Source: Streptomyces griseochromogenes
Lineage (GTDB): Bacteria; Actinomycetota; Actinomycetes; Streptomycetales; Streptomycetaceae
DNA length: 64,000 nt
Direction: 5' to 3'
Assembly: GCF_001542625.1 (NCBI RefSeq)
Contig: NZ_CP016279.1
Location: 4,526,001 to 4,590,000, forward strand
A model generated the notes under the pieces. The model saw only the letters and a program-made list of their open reading frames with translations, was not told the DNA's origin and made no database searches. Made by a program: the position numbers and the translations under genes. Positions 54,179-64,000 of this stretch are shown one piece after another (position 1 is the first letter of the stretch; the number at the start of each line of letters is the position of its first letter).

Positions 54179-54555
54179 GCGGCGCCTCCGATCGGCGCGG
54201 CCTGCGCCCGCTCTCTGCGGGCGCGGCAGGCGGCCGCCTTGATCCTTTGCCCGCAGGACTCCATGTCGCACCACTGTAGGCGCATGCCGCGGGAGCGGTC
54301 GATGCCGATCCGGGTGCATTCGGGGTTGCCGCACGCCTTGAGCGGTCACGCGTCCGGCCCGCTCGGCGGTGCCAGGGCTTCGTCGTCGCACGGCCCGCCG
54401 AGGCGGCGGGCGGTGATCAGCCGGTGCGGGGCCTCGCGCACGGCGATGGCCTGCCGGACGTCGCTGTCCTGGCTGAGGGGGACGGCGTCGACGATGCCGG
54501 ACTCCACGTACCACGCGTCCAGACGCTCGGGCGAGATGAACATCTCGAAGCCCAC
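54175..54555 (-). pseudogene. CGNR zinc-finger (ABATE) protein, interrupted by a stop and an internal deletion
   Basis: N-terminal part: PERLDAWYVESGIVDAVPLS, SDVRQAIAVREAPHRLITAR, as in the ABATE domain. After GPDA an in-frame TGA (54346-54348) occurs, then the same frame continues directly with PLKACGNPECTRIGIDRSRG, MRLQWCDMESCGQRIKAAAC, the complete CGNR zinc finger (CxxxC..CxxxC). About 50-70 residues that normally join the two parts are missing. As a full protein it would be a DNA-binding stress regulator. Confidence 0.7.
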
Positions 54556-54672
54556 GGTGCGATGTGCACGGAGGGGCGCGGCGAAGGTCAGGGCCGGAGT
54601 CCCGCGGACGAAGACATGCCCCGGGTTCGCGTCACCACCTTGACGGCTGACGATTGGGGCTCGCGAGAACCG

Positions 54673-55734
54673 TCAGAGGCGGTCGGCGTCGACCACGGCC
54701 TGTGCGAAGGCCGCGGGTGCCTCCTGAGGCAGGTTGTGGCCGATGCTTGTGAGAGTGCGATGGTCGTACGCGCCCGTGAACCTGTCCCGGTACGCCGCAC
54801 CGTTTCCCGGAGCCGTGAACGGATCACGGTCGGCGTCGAGGGTGATGGTCGGCACCTCGATGACCGGCTGTGCGGCAAGCCGCTTATCGATGCCGTCGTA
54901 GCGTCGCTCGCCCTCGGCGAGGCTCAGCCGCCACCGGTAGTTGTGGATGACGATGTCGGCGTAGTCGGGGTTCTCGAAGGCCGCTGCCGTGCGCTCGAAC
55001 GTGGCATCGTCGAAGGGCCAGGTCGGGGAGACGGTGTCCCAGACGAGCCTGGTCAGCTCGTGGCGCTTGGTCCTGTCCTGCATGGCGAGCCGGCCCCGCT
55101 CCGTGGCGAAGTAGTACTGGTACCACCAGGCGTACTCGACCTTGGGTGCCAGCGGCCGCAGATTCGCCTCCCGGTCGGTGATGAGGTATCCGCCCACCGA
55201 GACCAGGGCGTTGCAGCGCCGGGGCCAGAGAACCGCGACGATGGCGGCGGTCCGTGCGCCCCAGTCGAAGCCCGCCAGAACGGCCTTCTCGATCTTCAGG
55301 GCATCCATCAGGGCGACGATGTCGAGCGCGAACACCGCCTGCTGGGCGTTCCGGAACGTCCGGGCGGACACGAACCGCGTCGAGCCGTGCCCCCTCAGAT
55401 AAGGCACGATCACCCGATAGCCCTCGGACCCCAGCAGGGGAGCCACGTCCACGAAGCTGTGGATGTCGTACGGCCAGCCGTGCAGGCAGATCACCACGGG
55501 GCCGTGCGCGGGGCCCGCCTCGGCGTAACCGACGTCCAGCAGCCCGGCCCTGACCTGCTTCAGCGAGTCGAACGACGTGTGTGTGCCCGGGGCGACCGTG
55601 GGCATCGTCGGTGTCGCGGATCCGTCGTGCGCGGCGGCGGAGGCGGCGGGGAGTCCCTGCCGGCCGCCCAGTGAGGCGGCGGTCGCGCTCGTCCCCACGC
55701 CGAGGAGCTTGCTGAAAGTACGCCTGTTGATCAT
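54673..55734 (-). CDS. Tat-exported alpha/beta hydrolase (epoxide hydrolase/haloalkane dehalogenase-like)
   Basis: 353 residues from ATG 55734 with CGGGAGGG upstream. Twin-arginine signal NRRTFSKLLGVGTSATAASL. Alpha/beta fold: VVICLHGWPYDIHSFVDVAP, nucleophile Asp in AGFDWGARTAAIVAVLWP (an Asp elbow, as in epoxide hydrolases and dehalogenases), late Asp in TLDADRDPFT and His in SIGHNLPQEAP. Exported in folded form; the substrate is unknown. Confidence 0.87.
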   Translation of the reverse strand: MINRRTFSKLLGVGTSATAASLGGRQGLPAASAAAHDGSATPTMPTVAPGTHTSFDSLKQVRAGLLDVGYAEAGPAHGPVVICLHGWPYDIHSFVDVAPLLGSEGYRVIVPYLRGHGSTRFVSARTFRNAQQAVFALDIVALMDALKIEKAVLAGFDWGARTAAIVAVLWPRRCNALVSVGGYLITDREANLRPLAPKVEYAWWYQYYFATERGRLAMQDRTKRHELTRLVWDTVSPTWPFDDATFERTAAAFENPDYADIVIHNYRWRLSLAEGERRYDGIDKRLAAQPVIEVPTITLDADRDPFTAPGNGAAYRDRFTGAYDHRTLTSIGHNLPQEAPAAFAQAVVDADRL

Positions 55735-55992
55735 GCGAAGCCCTCCCGTGTCTCCGTTCACCAGCCTGCGCGCAGCAGGGCATGCCGGCCATTCGACGGT
55801 GCGCGTGCTTGTCATGGTGTGCGTGCGTGACGACTGCGCCACATGAGTCGTTGCTGGTCAAACGGGCGATTCTGGCCGGCTGACGGCTGCGGCTGGTCGT
55901 CGCCGCCCCGCATTCTGTGTGTCCTGGGGTCAAGTCGCCGGTCAGCGCCCTGTCCTCAGGCACCGGGGGATGTCCGGTGCCTATGGTGAAGT

Positions 55993-57210
55993 GTGATCAA
56001 CAGCGACAGGGAGCCTCGGCTGGAGCGCCGGCGGCGGCCGGGATACAAGGCCGCAGCGGGCGTGTTCGCCGTCGGGATGATGGGGACCACCCTGCCCACA
56101 CCGCTGTACGGGCTGTACCGGCAGCAGCTCGGGTTCTCCGAACTGATCGTGACGGTCGTGTTCGCCGTCTACGCGGTGGGTGTCATCGCCGCCCTCCTGG
56201 TCGCCGGCGGGTTCTCGGACGTGCTGGGGCGGCGACCGGTGCTGCTGGCGGCGCTCGGCCTGGCCGCGCTCAGTGCGGTCTGTTTCCTGGCCGAGGGCGG
56301 CCTGCCGCTGCTGTACACGGGCCGGGTGCTCTCGGGCTTCTCGGCCGGCCTGCTGAGCGGCACGGGCACCGCAGCCGTCCTCGAGCTCGCGCCGCCCGAA
56401 AGGCGAGGCCGTGCCGGACTGGCGGCGACCGCGGCCAACATGGGCGGGCTGGGCCTCGGCCCGCTCGTCTCCGGCCTTCTGGCCGAGTACGCGCCCTGGC
56501 CGCTCGAACTGCCCTTCGTCGTCCATCTGGTGCTCTTGGCGGCCGCCGTGTCGGTCGTCTGCCTGCTGTCCGAGACGGTGCCCCGCTCCGACCCGCGACC
56601 GCCGCTGCGGCCGCAGGGCATGAGGATTCCGCCGCAGGTGCGTGGAGTGTTCGGGCCCTGCGCCCTCGCCGCCTTCGCGGGCTTCTCCATGCTCGGCCTG
56701 TTCACGGCCGTGGCCCCCGCCTTCCTCACGCAGACACTCGGGGAGCGCAACCTGGCGGTCGCCGGTGCCGTCGTCTTCTGCGTGTTCTGTGCCTCGACCT
56801 GCGGGCAGGTGCTCATGGGACGGATCGGCCCGCGCCGAGCCCTGCTCCTCGGATGTGCGGTGCTCGTCGCCGGACTTCTCCTCATCGGGGCCTCGTTGCT
56901 CCTGAAGGCCTTTCCCGTCCTGCTGGCCGGTGCGCTGACCGGTGGAGCCGGCCAGGGGATGGCGCTTCGCGCGGGGCTGACCGAAGTGAGCGACGCGGCG
57001 CCCGGGGCGCACCGGGGCGCCACCATCTCGGCGTTCTTCGTCGTCGCGTATGTCGGGATCTCCCTGCCGGTCGTCGGGGTGGGCGCCCTGACGGTGGCAC
57101 TGGGGCTGCGCACCGCCGGTGTGGTGTTCACGGCGTGTGCGGTCCTGCTCGTGACGGCGGTGGGCGTGCGCGTGAGACGGAACCTCTCCGAGGCAGCTGC
57201 CCGTTCGTGA
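55993..57210 (+). CDS. MFS transporter (drug/metabolite exporter type)
   Basis: 405 residues from GTG 55993, twelve hydrophobic segments. MFS signatures: GGFSDVLGRRPVLLAALGLA between segments 2 and 3, GRVLSGFSAGLLSGTGTAAV, GLGLGPLVSGLLAEY in segment 5 (motif C-like). Likely an efflux pump; the substrate is not predictable. Divergent from the hydrolase gene across 258 bases with no other feature. Confidence 0.88.
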   Translation: MINSDREPRLERRRRPGYKAAAGVFAVGMMGTTLPTPLYGLYRQQLGFSELIVTVVFAVYAVGVIAALLVAGGFSDVLGRRPVLLAALGLAALSAVCFLAEGGLPLLYTGRVLSGFSAGLLSGTGTAAVLELAPPERRGRAGLAATAANMGGLGLGPLVSGLLAEYAPWPLELPFVVHLVLLAAAVSVVCLLSETVPRSDPRPPLRPQGMRIPPQVRGVFGPCALAAFAGFSMLGLFTAVAPAFLTQTLGERNLAVAGAVVFCVFCASTCGQVLMGRIGPRRALLLGCAVLVAGLLLIGASLLLKAFPVLLAGALTGGAGQGMALRAGLTEVSDAAPGAHRGATISAFFVVAYVGISLPVVGVGALTVALGLRTAGVVFTACAVLLVTAVGVRVRRNLSEAAARS

Positions 57211-57302
57211 GCGACGAAGACCGTCCTCGTCCGGCTCCCTGAACGTCCGGCCGCACTCCGGCGTCGAAGGACTGACAGCCGGCGAAGGCGAAAGGTCCGC
57301 AC

Positions 57303-57782
57303 ATGACATCCGTACGATCCGTTCCGCGTCCGCGCTCCCCGCTGCCGCGCATCGCACTGCTGGCAGGGCTGGTGTGGGCTGTCGCGGCCTGCGGAGACGA
57401 GTCCTGGTCGGGCAGAGCCGCGCAGTCGAGCAGCACCGCTTGGAAGGAGCCGTCCGCATACACGTACACCCTGGACTCGACCGGGGGAGAGCGGCTCTTG
57501 ACCGGTACGTTCCGGGTGAGCGTACGGGACGGGAAGGTGACCCACGCGGTGGGGCTGGACGAGGAGAGCCGCAGGGTGGTCCAGCGGTCACCCGGAGCCG
57601 TGCCGACCATCGGCCGGCTGGTGAAAGAGCTGGAGCAGGCGCGACATGACGGCGCGGACACGGCCGAGGCGGAGTACTCGACCGTCGGCCACCCGCTGCG
57701 GATCACCCTGGATCCGGATGCCAACGCCGTTGACGAAGAAGCCCGTTACGTGATCCGCGACTACACGCCCGGACCTGCCTAG
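57303..57782 (+). CDS. Small lipoprotein, DUF6174-like
   Basis: 159 residues. Lipoprotein signal ending LVWAVAACG (Cys about 30). The mature part has the pattern SAYTYTLDSTGGERLLTGTF, RVSVRDGKVTHAVGLDEESR, TIGRLVKELEQARHDGADTA, and VGHPLRITLDPDANAVDEEA, which I recall from DUF6174 lipoproteins. Anchored on the outer membrane leaflet side of the plasma membrane; function unknown. AAAGGTCC precedes the ATG. Confidence 0.75.
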   Translation: MTSVRSVPRPRSPLPRIALLAGLVWAVAACGDESWSGRAAQSSSTAWKEPSAYTYTLDSTGGERLLTGTFRVSVRDGKVTHAVGLDEESRRVVQRSPGAVPTIGRLVKELEQARHDGADTAEAEYSTVGHPLRITLDPDANAVDEEARYVIRDYTPGPA

Positions 57783-57787
57783 CACCG

Positions 57788-57812
57788 CAGGTGCCGACCC
57801 GGTCGGTGCCTG
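57788..57812. terminator. Hairpin between lipoprotein and tRNA-like gene
   Basis: CAGGTGCCGAC pairs with GTCGGTGCCTG over 11 positions (two G-U) around CCG, right after the lipoprotein stop and just beyond the 3' end of the tRNA-like RNA. Confidence 0.55.
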
Positions 57813-57819
57813 ACGCTGA

Positions 57820-57915
<96 letters not shown>

Positions 57916-57928
57916 CAGCTCCCGGCTT

Positions 57929-57954
57929 CCGGTTTCCCGTGCCGTTCACATGCA
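57929..57954 (-). promoter_or_regulatory. Conserved leader/promoter element of tRNA-like copy 2
   Basis: 26 of 26 bases identical to 16902-16927, at the same distance (14 versus 13 bases) from the RNA 5' end. Upstream of it GCTGA and GTCAGGCC-like blocks are also shared. Confidence 0.6.
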
Positions 57955-58085
57955 CAACAGTGACAGCCGCTGCTGATACGGGCCTGACGCGCCGCTGACA
58001 CGCCGTCGGGCGGGGCCGCCCCGAGGGCACGCCCGTGCGCCTTCCGCGCGCGGGCGAAGTGATGTGAGCCGGGACAATCATCGCC

Positions 58086-58820
58086 ATGAGCGATGACATG
58101 GACGACGCCGAGAGCCGCTTGGTCAGGATCGAGCGGCTGCTGCAGAGCAGGGAGCATGAACTCGTCCCGGCGTGGCGGCGGGCGACGCACGGCGAGCCGC
58201 GCTGGGCGGTGACCGCCGTGATCCTGGTGGCGGTGGCCCTCCAGCTGACGCTGCCGCACCGGCTCTCGCTCCTGCCGTACTGGGCGCTTCCGGCACTGGA
58301 GTTGGTGTTGCTGGCCGGCCTGACCGCCGCGAACCCGCGCCGGGTCGAGCCCCGGACACGTCGGCTGAGGTTGCTGGGGCTGGGCCTGATCTTCGTCATC
58401 AGCGTGGCCAACGGCCTGGCGGCCATCCGGCTGGTGGCGGACCTGGTGAACGGCAGCGCGGGGTCCGACGCGGTCCCGTTGCTGCTGGCCGGCGGAGGCG
58501 TCTGGCTGACGAACGTCATCGTGTTCGCCCTGTGGTACTGGGAGTGGGATCGTGGCGGCCCGATGGCGCGGGCCCTGGGCGAGAGGCAGTTCGCCGACTT
58601 CCTCTTCATGCAGATGCAGAGCCCGGAGGTCGCCCCGCCGGACTGGGAACCGTCGTTCCTGGACTACTTGTACCTGTCGTTCACCAACTCCACGGCCTTC
58701 AGCCCGACCGACGTGATGCCACTGTCGCGGTGGGCCAAAATGCTGATGATGCTGCAGTCCTCGGTGTCCTTGGTGACCGTTGTCCTGGTGGTCGCCCGGG
58801 CCGTCAACATCCTGAAGTAG
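58086..58820 (+). CDS. Integral membrane protein, ion-channel/DUF1345-like
   Basis: 244 residues. Soluble N-terminal 45 residues, then segments around 40-60, 63-80, 97-120, 133-152 and 215-240 that are hydrophobic. Near the C-terminus FLDYLYLSFTNSTAFSPTDV followed by MPLSRWAKMLMMLQSSVSLV resembles the pore-helix and selectivity region of small potassium-channel-like DUF1345 proteins. Ion specificity and role unknown. Confidence 0.72.
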   Translation: MSDDMDDAESRLVRIERLLQSREHELVPAWRRATHGEPRWAVTAVILVAVALQLTLPHRLSLLPYWALPALELVLLAGLTAANPRRVEPRTRRLRLLGLGLIFVISVANGLAAIRLVADLVNGSAGSDAVPLLLAGGGVWLTNVIVFALWYWEWDRGGPMARALGERQFADFLFMQMQSPEVAPPDWEPSFLDYLYLSFTNSTAFSPTDVMPLSRWAKMLMMLQSSVSLVTVVLVVARAVNILK

Positions 58821-58953
58821 CGGGGCGAGCCGGGGGAGTTGCGGCCGGTCCTGATCCCAGTGCCCCTGCAAATGACATGTCTTCACTTCTCATGATGCCC
58901 TGTGGAATGATGAGTGGTATGGAGATGGACGGGCAATCGTACCCCGGGACAGG

Positions 58954-60156
58954 ATGGAAATGACCGTAGTTTTCGATCCGCGAGATCCATCAGTACGCAC
59001 CGACCCCTACCCGATCTATCGACGCCTGCGTGAGGCGGATCCCATCCACCGATCGAACTTCGGTTACTGGGTTCTTTCGCGTTACGCAGATGTGGATGCC
59101 GTACTGCGCGCCCCCGAAGCGTCGAGCGAGTTCTATCGGAACACCACCTGGGCCAACCGCCGTGGCGGCCCCGAGAGTCCGCTCGTCCAGAGCGTGCAGA
59201 ATTGGATGCTGATGCTCGACGGGCCCGCCCATCGGCGGATCCGCAGCGTGATCAGCAAGGTTTTCACCCGTGCCTCGGTCGAACGATTGAGGCCGCGCAT
59301 CGCCGCGGAGACCGAGCGGCTGCTCGACGCCGTGGGTGAGGGTGACACCGACCTGATCCAGAGTCTCGCTCTCCCCCTCCCCGTGACCGTGACCTGCGAA
59401 CTTCTCGGCCTGCCCACGCGTGACCGGGACCAGTGCCGACGCTGGACGGAGCACATCAGCCGTGTCATCGACCCCTCGATAACCGACGAGGACGCGGCCG
59501 ACATGAATGCTGCGGAAGTGGAGTTCAGGGAATACGTATCCGGTCACATCAAAGAGCGCAGGGCCACGCCACGCGAAGACATCCTGTCGCTCCTGGTGCA
59601 CGCCGACGTCGACGGGGAGCGGCTGACCGACGCGGAGATCATCGCCAATATTCAATTCCTGTTCGTCGCCGGACACGAGACAACGGTCAACCTGATCGGA
59701 AACGGCCTCCTGGCCTTGCTCCGGCACCCCGAACAGCTGCGGATCCTGCGCGAGAATCCGGAATTGATCGCCAACTCCGTCGATGAGATATCCCGCTACG
59801 ACACTCCGGTGCAGATCGTCTCAAGAATTCTGGGCGGAAGCGTCGAACTCGGTGACGTCACGCTCCCCGAGGGAGCCAAGGTAATGCTCCTCTTCGGGGC
59901 GGCCGGCCGTGACCCGGAGCGTTATCCCGATCCCGACCGAATCGATGTGACGCGCACCGGAACGAAAACGCTGGCTTTCAGCGGTGGCCCCCACTATTGC
60001 CTGGGCGCCGGGCTCGGAAAGATGGAAACCGCCATCGTGCTGACCGAACTGCTGCGCCGGTACTCGAAGATCGAACTCACCGGCGAGGACCTGGTCTGGC
60101 GACCCAACGTCAGCTTCCGGGGGCTGCGGGAACTGCCCCTCAGACTCATCCGCTGA
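58954..60156 (+). CDS. Cytochrome P450
   Basis: 400 residues from ATG 58954; ATG 58960 is also possible. Heme motif FSGGPHYCLGAGLGKME with Cys349, I-helix FVAGHETTVNLIGNG with the acid-alcohol pair, K-helix ExxR in DEISRYD. Class I bacterial P450 needing ferredoxin; none is adjacent. It faces the last module of the modular PKS at the right edge and is the best candidate for an oxidative tailoring enzyme of that polyketide (context inference). Confidence 0.94.
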   Translation: MEMTVVFDPRDPSVRTDPYPIYRRLREADPIHRSNFGYWVLSRYADVDAVLRAPEASSEFYRNTTWANRRGGPESPLVQSVQNWMLMLDGPAHRRIRSVISKVFTRASVERLRPRIAAETERLLDAVGEGDTDLIQSLALPLPVTVTCELLGLPTRDRDQCRRWTEHISRVIDPSITDEDAADMNAAEVEFREYVSGHIKERRATPREDILSLLVHADVDGERLTDAEIIANIQFLFVAGHETTVNLIGNGLLALLRHPEQLRILRENPELIANSVDEISRYDTPVQIVSRILGGSVELGDVTLPEGAKVMLLFGAAGRDPERYPDPDRIDVTRTGTKTLAFSGGPHYCLGAGLGKMETAIVLTELLRRYSKIELTGEDLVWRPNVSFRGLRELPLRLIR

Positions 60157-60177
60157 CCTGCGCCGGCGAACGAGGAC

Positions 60178-60209
60178 CGGCCGGGGGACGGTGCACCGGA
60201 CCCCGGCCG
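60178..60209. terminator. Hairpin between P450 and PKS genes
   Basis: CGGCCGGGG and CCCCGGCCG pair perfectly (9 bp) around a 14-base loop, between the convergent P450 (+) and PKS (-) genes. Confidence 0.65.
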
Positions 60210-60216
60210 ACCGGCA

Positions 60217-63200
60217 TCAGTCGAAGGTCCCCCGCAACCAGTCGCGCATCAGGCCCGCCGTGTACGGGGCCTCGTCCTCCATCATGGTGAAGTGGTTGCC
60301 GCGAGTGACCACGGCGGAGTGGTCGAACGGCCAGACGGGTGCCCAGTCGGCGGGCCAGCCCTCCAACGGGGAACCCGCGCGCACGAACAGCACCGGGACC
60401 GGCACGTCGTGGAACGGCCAGTCGAACGTGGCGTAGTGCAGCATCGCCGTGATCCAGGCGTCGTCGGCGGGTATCGCCACGTTCGGGTCGTCGGCCCGAT
60501 CCTGCAACTCGCCCCGCAGGCCGGGGGCCAGAAAGGCGAGCCGCTCGTCATCACCGGGGGAGTAGCTGTCCAGCAGGACGACACCGGCGGGCGGAGAGCC
60601 CTGGTCGTACAGGTATCGGGCGAGCATATGAGCGATCAGCCCGCCGGAGGACAGGCCGGCGAGGACGAAGGGGCGCTCGCCCAGCTCAGCCCGCAGAACG
60701 GCGGCGTGCGTCTCCAGCAGCACTGCCGGGTCCTTCGGGAGCGCATCGCCGCCGCGGAAGCCCACTTGGCGCAGCGCCCAGACGTCCCGCTCACCCTGGA
60801 ACGCCTTCGCCACACGCGCGTACTGCACCGGATCCGAGGTGCCCACGGCCGACGTGACACACACCAGGGCCGGCCCGTCCGGGCCGCCGGCGAGTCGGGC
60901 CAGCCGTGGGAGGTCCGGCAGCTCGTCCAGCGAGGTGTAGTAGGTGCGCCGGCGTGCCCAGTCGGTGGCGGCGATCCGGACGAGCATCTGGCTGATGGTC
61001 TCGCGCGCCTCCTCCTCCGCGGCGTCGTCCTGCGGCCGGGCCAGCGCCTCCGTCAGATGCCTGACCAGCGACACCGGATTCTGATGGTCGAAGACGACGG
61101 TCGGCCGCAGCCGCACATCGAGTGCCTCGCTCAGATGGTTGCGGATACGGACGGCGGCCAGTGAGTCCACGCCCATCTCCAGGAACCCGGCGTGCGCGCC
61201 GAGTTCGTCCGTGCCGTCGTGTCCGAGGGCCAGCGCGGTCTTGCTCAGTACCAGGTCGAGCAGTGCCTGGTGCCGCTCCGGTTCGCCGAGGCGGCCGAGC
61301 AGTTGACGCAGACCGGTGTCCGGGGTTTCCGGCCGGGTCACCAACTCCCGCAGCAGTGGCCTGTCCTGGGCGTGCAGGTCGAGCCGGGCCGGAACCAGCA
61401 CCGGATCGCCGAGCGCGAGCGCGGCGTCGAAGAGCGCCAGCGCCTCCTGCGTGGACAGGGAGTGCGCCGTCGTGTCGAGATGACGGGTCATGTCACTGCG
61501 TTCCGCCCACAGCCCCCAGGCGAGCGAGAGCGCGGGCAGCCCCCGCGCGCGCCGGTGGTGTGCCAGCGCGTCGAGTACGGCGTTGGCGGCGGCGTAGTTC
61601 GACTGGCCCGCGCTGCCCGCGGTGGCGGCAGCCGAGGAGAACAGCACGAACGCCTTCAGCCGCAGGTCCTCGGTCAGCTCGTGCAGGGCAAGCGCGGCCT
61701 CCGCCTTCGGGCGCAGGACAGCGTCGATACGGTCCTGCGTCATGGTCGTCACCACGCCGTCGTCGAGCACCCCAGCGGCATGGACGACAACCGTCGGCCG
61801 GTGCGCGGCGAGGAGTCCGGCCAGCTCGGTCCGGTCCGCGATGTCGCAGGCGGCCACCGTGACGGCGGCGCCCAGCGAGGCGAGTTCGTCCGGCAGCCCG
61901 GACGCCTGTCCGCGGCGGCTCACCAGGACCAGGCGCCGCACCCCGTGTGCGGTGACCAGATGGCGCGCCAGCAGCCGGCCGAGCGTGCCGGTGCCGCCGG
62001 TGATCAGCACGGTGTCCTCGGGCCCGCCGATCGTCCTGGCGCTCCGCGGGGTGGCCCGAACCAGCCTGCGGGCCAGCACTTGACCGCCCCGCAGCGCGAC
62101 CTCCGGTTCGTCCGCCGCCAGGGCGGCGGCCACCGTCTGCGGGGTGATCTCGTCGGCGTCCAGCAGGACGAACCGCCCCGGTTCCTCGGTCTGCGCGGAC
62201 CGGACCAGACCGATGACGGCCGCACCGGCCAGGTCGGGCACGTCCTCGCCGGACCTGGCGGCCACGGCGCCCGAGGTGAGGAACACCAGCCTGGAATCGG
62301 CGAACTCCGGGCTCGCGATCCATCCCTGGACCAGACTCAGCGCGCGGTGCGCGGATTCCCGTACCGTACCGGCGGAGCCGGCCACGAGCACCGCGCCAGG
62401 CGCCGGCAGACCCGAGGACATGGCCTTCTCCAGGGCGCGCAGATCCGGGAAGGCGGGGAACCGGTCGGTCTCGAATCCCACGGCCGCGACGCTCTCCGAC
62501 GCGACACCGCTCGCGGGGTGCACCTCGACCCACTTGTTCCGGAAGAGCGCGTCCTTCGGGGCGTCCATCCGAACCGATGCCGGACGCAGCACCAGTGAGT
62601 CCGCCGACAGCACCGGCACACCCTCGCCGTCGGTGACGGTCAGTCGTACGCCGTCGTCGAATGATCCCCTCAACCGCACCCGCAGCAGGGACGGCTCCGC
62701 CGCCCGCGCGCTCACACCGGTCCACGCGAACGGGAGCAACGGGCCGTCGGAGGCCGGGGTCCCGGCACCGAATCCCAGAGCGTGCAGAGCGGAGTCCAGC
62801 AGCGCCGGATGGACCACGAAACCGCGGGTGTCCACCGGGCAGGCCACCTCGGCGAAGACCGTGTCGCCGCGCCGCCACACCGCCCGCAGCCCCTGGAACG
62901 CCGGGCCGTAACGCAATCCGCGGTCCACGAGCGAGGAATAGAGACCGGCGTGCGCGACCGGCTCCGCACCGGCAGGCGGCCACTCCTCGAGAACCTCCGG
63001 CGCCGCGGACGCCGGGCTCAGCACCCCTTGACCATGACGCACCCAGTCCGCGCCGTCCACGCGCGCATGGAGGTCCAGGCGGCGCCGCCCGGTGCGATCC
63101 GGTGCGCCGACGCGCAGCTGTACCGTCGCGGAGCCGTCGTCGTCGGGCAGGACCAGCGGCCGTTCCAGGGTCAGTTCCTCGACCGTGGCACAGTTCGCCG

Positions 63201-64000
63201 CCGCCCCCGCGTGCAGCGCGAAGTCGAGCCAGGCGGTACCGGGCAGGATCACCTCGTCCAGCACCCGGTGGTCGGCCAGCCACGGGGACGCGGCCACCGA
63301 CAGACGGCCGGTCAGCACGAACTCGTCGCTCTCCGCCAGCTCGACGGCCGTTCCCAGGACGGGATGACCGGCACTCCTGGCCTCACCCGGCATCAGCCAG
63401 TACCGCTTGCGCTCGAACGGATACGTCGGCAGCTCGGCGAACATCGGTGTGCCCGGCGCGGCCCATGCCGTCCAGCGCGGGCCGAGACCGCGGACGTACA
63501 GCTCGGCCAGGGACGCGAGCAGCGCCCTGCGACCGTCCTCCTGGCGACGCAGCGATCCGACGGCCAGGGCCTTGTCGCCGACGGCCTCCAGCACGGCCGG
63601 GACCAGCACGGGATGCGGGCCGACCTCCACGAAGAACGAGTGCTCGGGCACCGCCAGCCCCGCGACGGCGTCGTAGAACCGTACGGGCAGACGCAGGTTC
63701 CGGTACCAGTACCCGGCGTCCAGCTCCGTCCCGGCGAGCACACCGCCGGTCACCGCGGAGTGGAAGGGGATGTCCGTGGCCTTCGGCGACACCGGCGCCA
63801 GCTCGGCGAGGACACGCTCGCGGACGAGCTCCACCTCCGGCGAATGGGACGCGTAGTCCACCGCCAGCCTGCGCACCCGCACACCCGCCTCGGCCAGGTC
63901 GGCGAGCAGCGCGTCGAGCGCGTCGACGGCTCCGGCGACCACCGTCGATCCCGGCCCGTTGACCGTCGCGACCGACAGCCGCTCGTCCAGCCGGGACCGC
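60217..64000 (-). CDS. Modular type I PKS, terminal module AT(part)-DH-KR-ACP-TE (cut by window edge)
   Basis: The frame is open to base 64000, so the N-terminus lies outside; 1260 residues are visible. AT end: the YASH motif (63844-63855) is the methylmalonyl-CoA signature. [15 protein letters not shown] and [13 protein letters not shown], both catalytic motifs present. [19 protein letters not shown] (61759-61767) and [17 protein letters not shown] predicts B-type stereochemistry. No [52 protein letters not shown]. The module adds a propionate unit, reduces and dehydrates it to an alkene, and releases the chain by hydrolysis or cyclisation. The stop is followed by a hairpin. Confidence 0.95.
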   Translation of the reverse strand, partial: RSRLDERLSVATVNGPGSTVVAGAVDALDALLADLAEAGVRVRRLAVDYASHSPEVELVRERVLAELAPVSPKATDIPFHSAVTGGVLAGTELDAGYWYRNLRLPVRFYDAVAGLAVPEHSFFVEVGPHPVLVPAVLEAVGDKALAVGSLRRQEDGRRALLASLAELYVRGLGPRWTAWAAPGTPMFAELPTYPFERKRYWLMPGEARSAGHPVLGTAVELAESDEFVLTGRLSVAASPWLADHRVLDEVILPGTAWLDFALHAGAAANCATVEELTLERPLVLPDDDGSATVQLRVGAPDRTGRRRLDLHARVDGADWVRHGQGVLSPASAAPEVLEEWPPAGAEPVAHAGLYSSLVDRGLRYGPAFQGLRAVWRRGDTVFAEVACPVDTRGFVVHPALLDSALHALGFGAGTPASDGPLLPFAWTGVSARAAEPSLLRVRLRGSFDDGVRLTVTDGEGVPVLSADSLVLRPASVRMDAPKDALFRNKWVEVHPASGVASESVAAVGFETDRFPAFPDLRALEKAMSSGLPAPGAVLVAGSAGTVRESAHRALSLVQGWIASPEFADSRLVFLTSGAVAARSGEDVPDLAGAAVIGLVRSAQTEEPGRFVLLDADEITPQTVAAALAADEPEVALRGGQVLARRLVRATPRSARTIGGPEDTVLITGGTGTLGRLLARHLVTAHGVRRLVLVSRRGQASGLPDELASLGAAVTVAACDIADRTELAGLLAAHRPTVVVHAAGVLDDGVVTTMTQDRIDAVLRPKAEAALALHELTEDLRLKAFVLFSSAAATAGSAGQSNYAAANAVLDALAHHRRARGLPALSLAWGLWAERSDMTRHLDTTAHSLSTQEALALFDAALALGDPVLVPARLDLHAQDRPLLRELVTRPETPDTGLRQLLGRLGEPERHQALLDLVLSKTALALGHDGTDELGAHAGFLEMGVDSLAAVRIRNHLSEALDVRLRPTVVFDHQNPVSLVRHLTEALARPQDDAAEEEARETISQMLVRIAATDWARRRTYYTSLDELPDLPRLARLAGGPDGPALVCVTSAVGTSDPVQYARVAKAFQGERDVWALRQVGFRGGDALPKDPAVLLETHAAVLRAELGERPFVLAGLSSGGLIAHMLARYLYDQGSPPAGVVLLDSYSPGDDERLAFLAPGLRGELQDRADDPNVAIPADDAWITAMLHYATFDWPFHDVPVPVLFVRAGSPLEGWPADWAPVWPFDHSAVVTRGNHFTMMEDEAPYTAGLMRDWLRGTFD

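Noticed and set aside
54346..54348. In-frame TGA in the CGNR gene read as selenocysteine
   Set aside because: No downstream SECIS-like element was seen, the family has no selenoprotein members known to me, and a deletion accompanies the stop.

Overview
The window is high-GC actinobacterial DNA that reads as Streptomyces. Evidence: strong third-position GC bias, frequent GTG starts, ATGA stop/start overlaps, rare TTA codons, mycothiol-type and DUF574/DUF4232/CGNR families, and enediyne and modular PKS genes at the two ends. The mixture of natural-product genes, single metabolic genes and many decaying gene fragments suggests a chromosome arm rather than the core; this is inference.

Layout. 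1-10.7 kb holds the end of an enediyne cluster: a protein cut by the left edge, then UnbV, UnbU, the iterative enediyne PKS (KS-AT-ACP-KR-DH-PPTase), its hot-dog thioesterase and a flavin reductase, all on + and mostly overlapping. 10.7-23.3 kb is accessory metabolism: two quinone-oxidoreductase-like MDR enzymes, a cation/proton antiporter, a PhnZ-like HD oxygenase, a metallo-beta-lactamase-fold hydrolase, ArsR, LysR and HxlR regulators, an acyl-CoA dehydrogenase and an azoreductase. 23.8-32.8 kb is a five-gene minus-strand operon: a membrane Pls-type terminal protein with a carrier domain, an A-PCP-TE NRPS with a truncated C domain, an Fe/2-oxoglutarate oxygenase, SbnB and SbnA. It is predicted to make L-2,3-diaminopropionate and build it into a peptide or polymer. 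A near-match to an iron box lies upstream. 33-60 kb is mostly single genes: NAD kinase, serine hydrolase, NCS1 permease, AzlCD with an Lrp regulator, cyclophilin, methyltransferases, a SpoIIE phosphatase, a secreted GH5 enzyme, lipases and an MFS pump. 59-64 kb enters a second biosynthetic locus: a cytochrome P450 facing the last module (AT-DH-KR-ACP-TE) of a modular type I PKS that runs off the right edge.

Two points stand out beyond the clusters. First, two 95-nt serine-tRNA-like genes, 41 kb apart on the minus strand, share an identical 26-nt leader and differ only in the anticodon region and the variable-arm loop; their anticodon arm is too long for a normal tRNA. Second, at least seven gene remnants (IMPase, MmyB-type regulator, MaoC-like dehydratase, zinc alcohol dehydrogenase, HSL-type esterase, MarR, CGNR zinc finger) lie between intact genes.

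The diaminopropionate NRPS, the antiporter and a secreted lipase each carry a TTA leucine codon, so their translation probably depends on the bldA tRNA. Family assignments come from recognised motifs and remembered family features; no database search was run.
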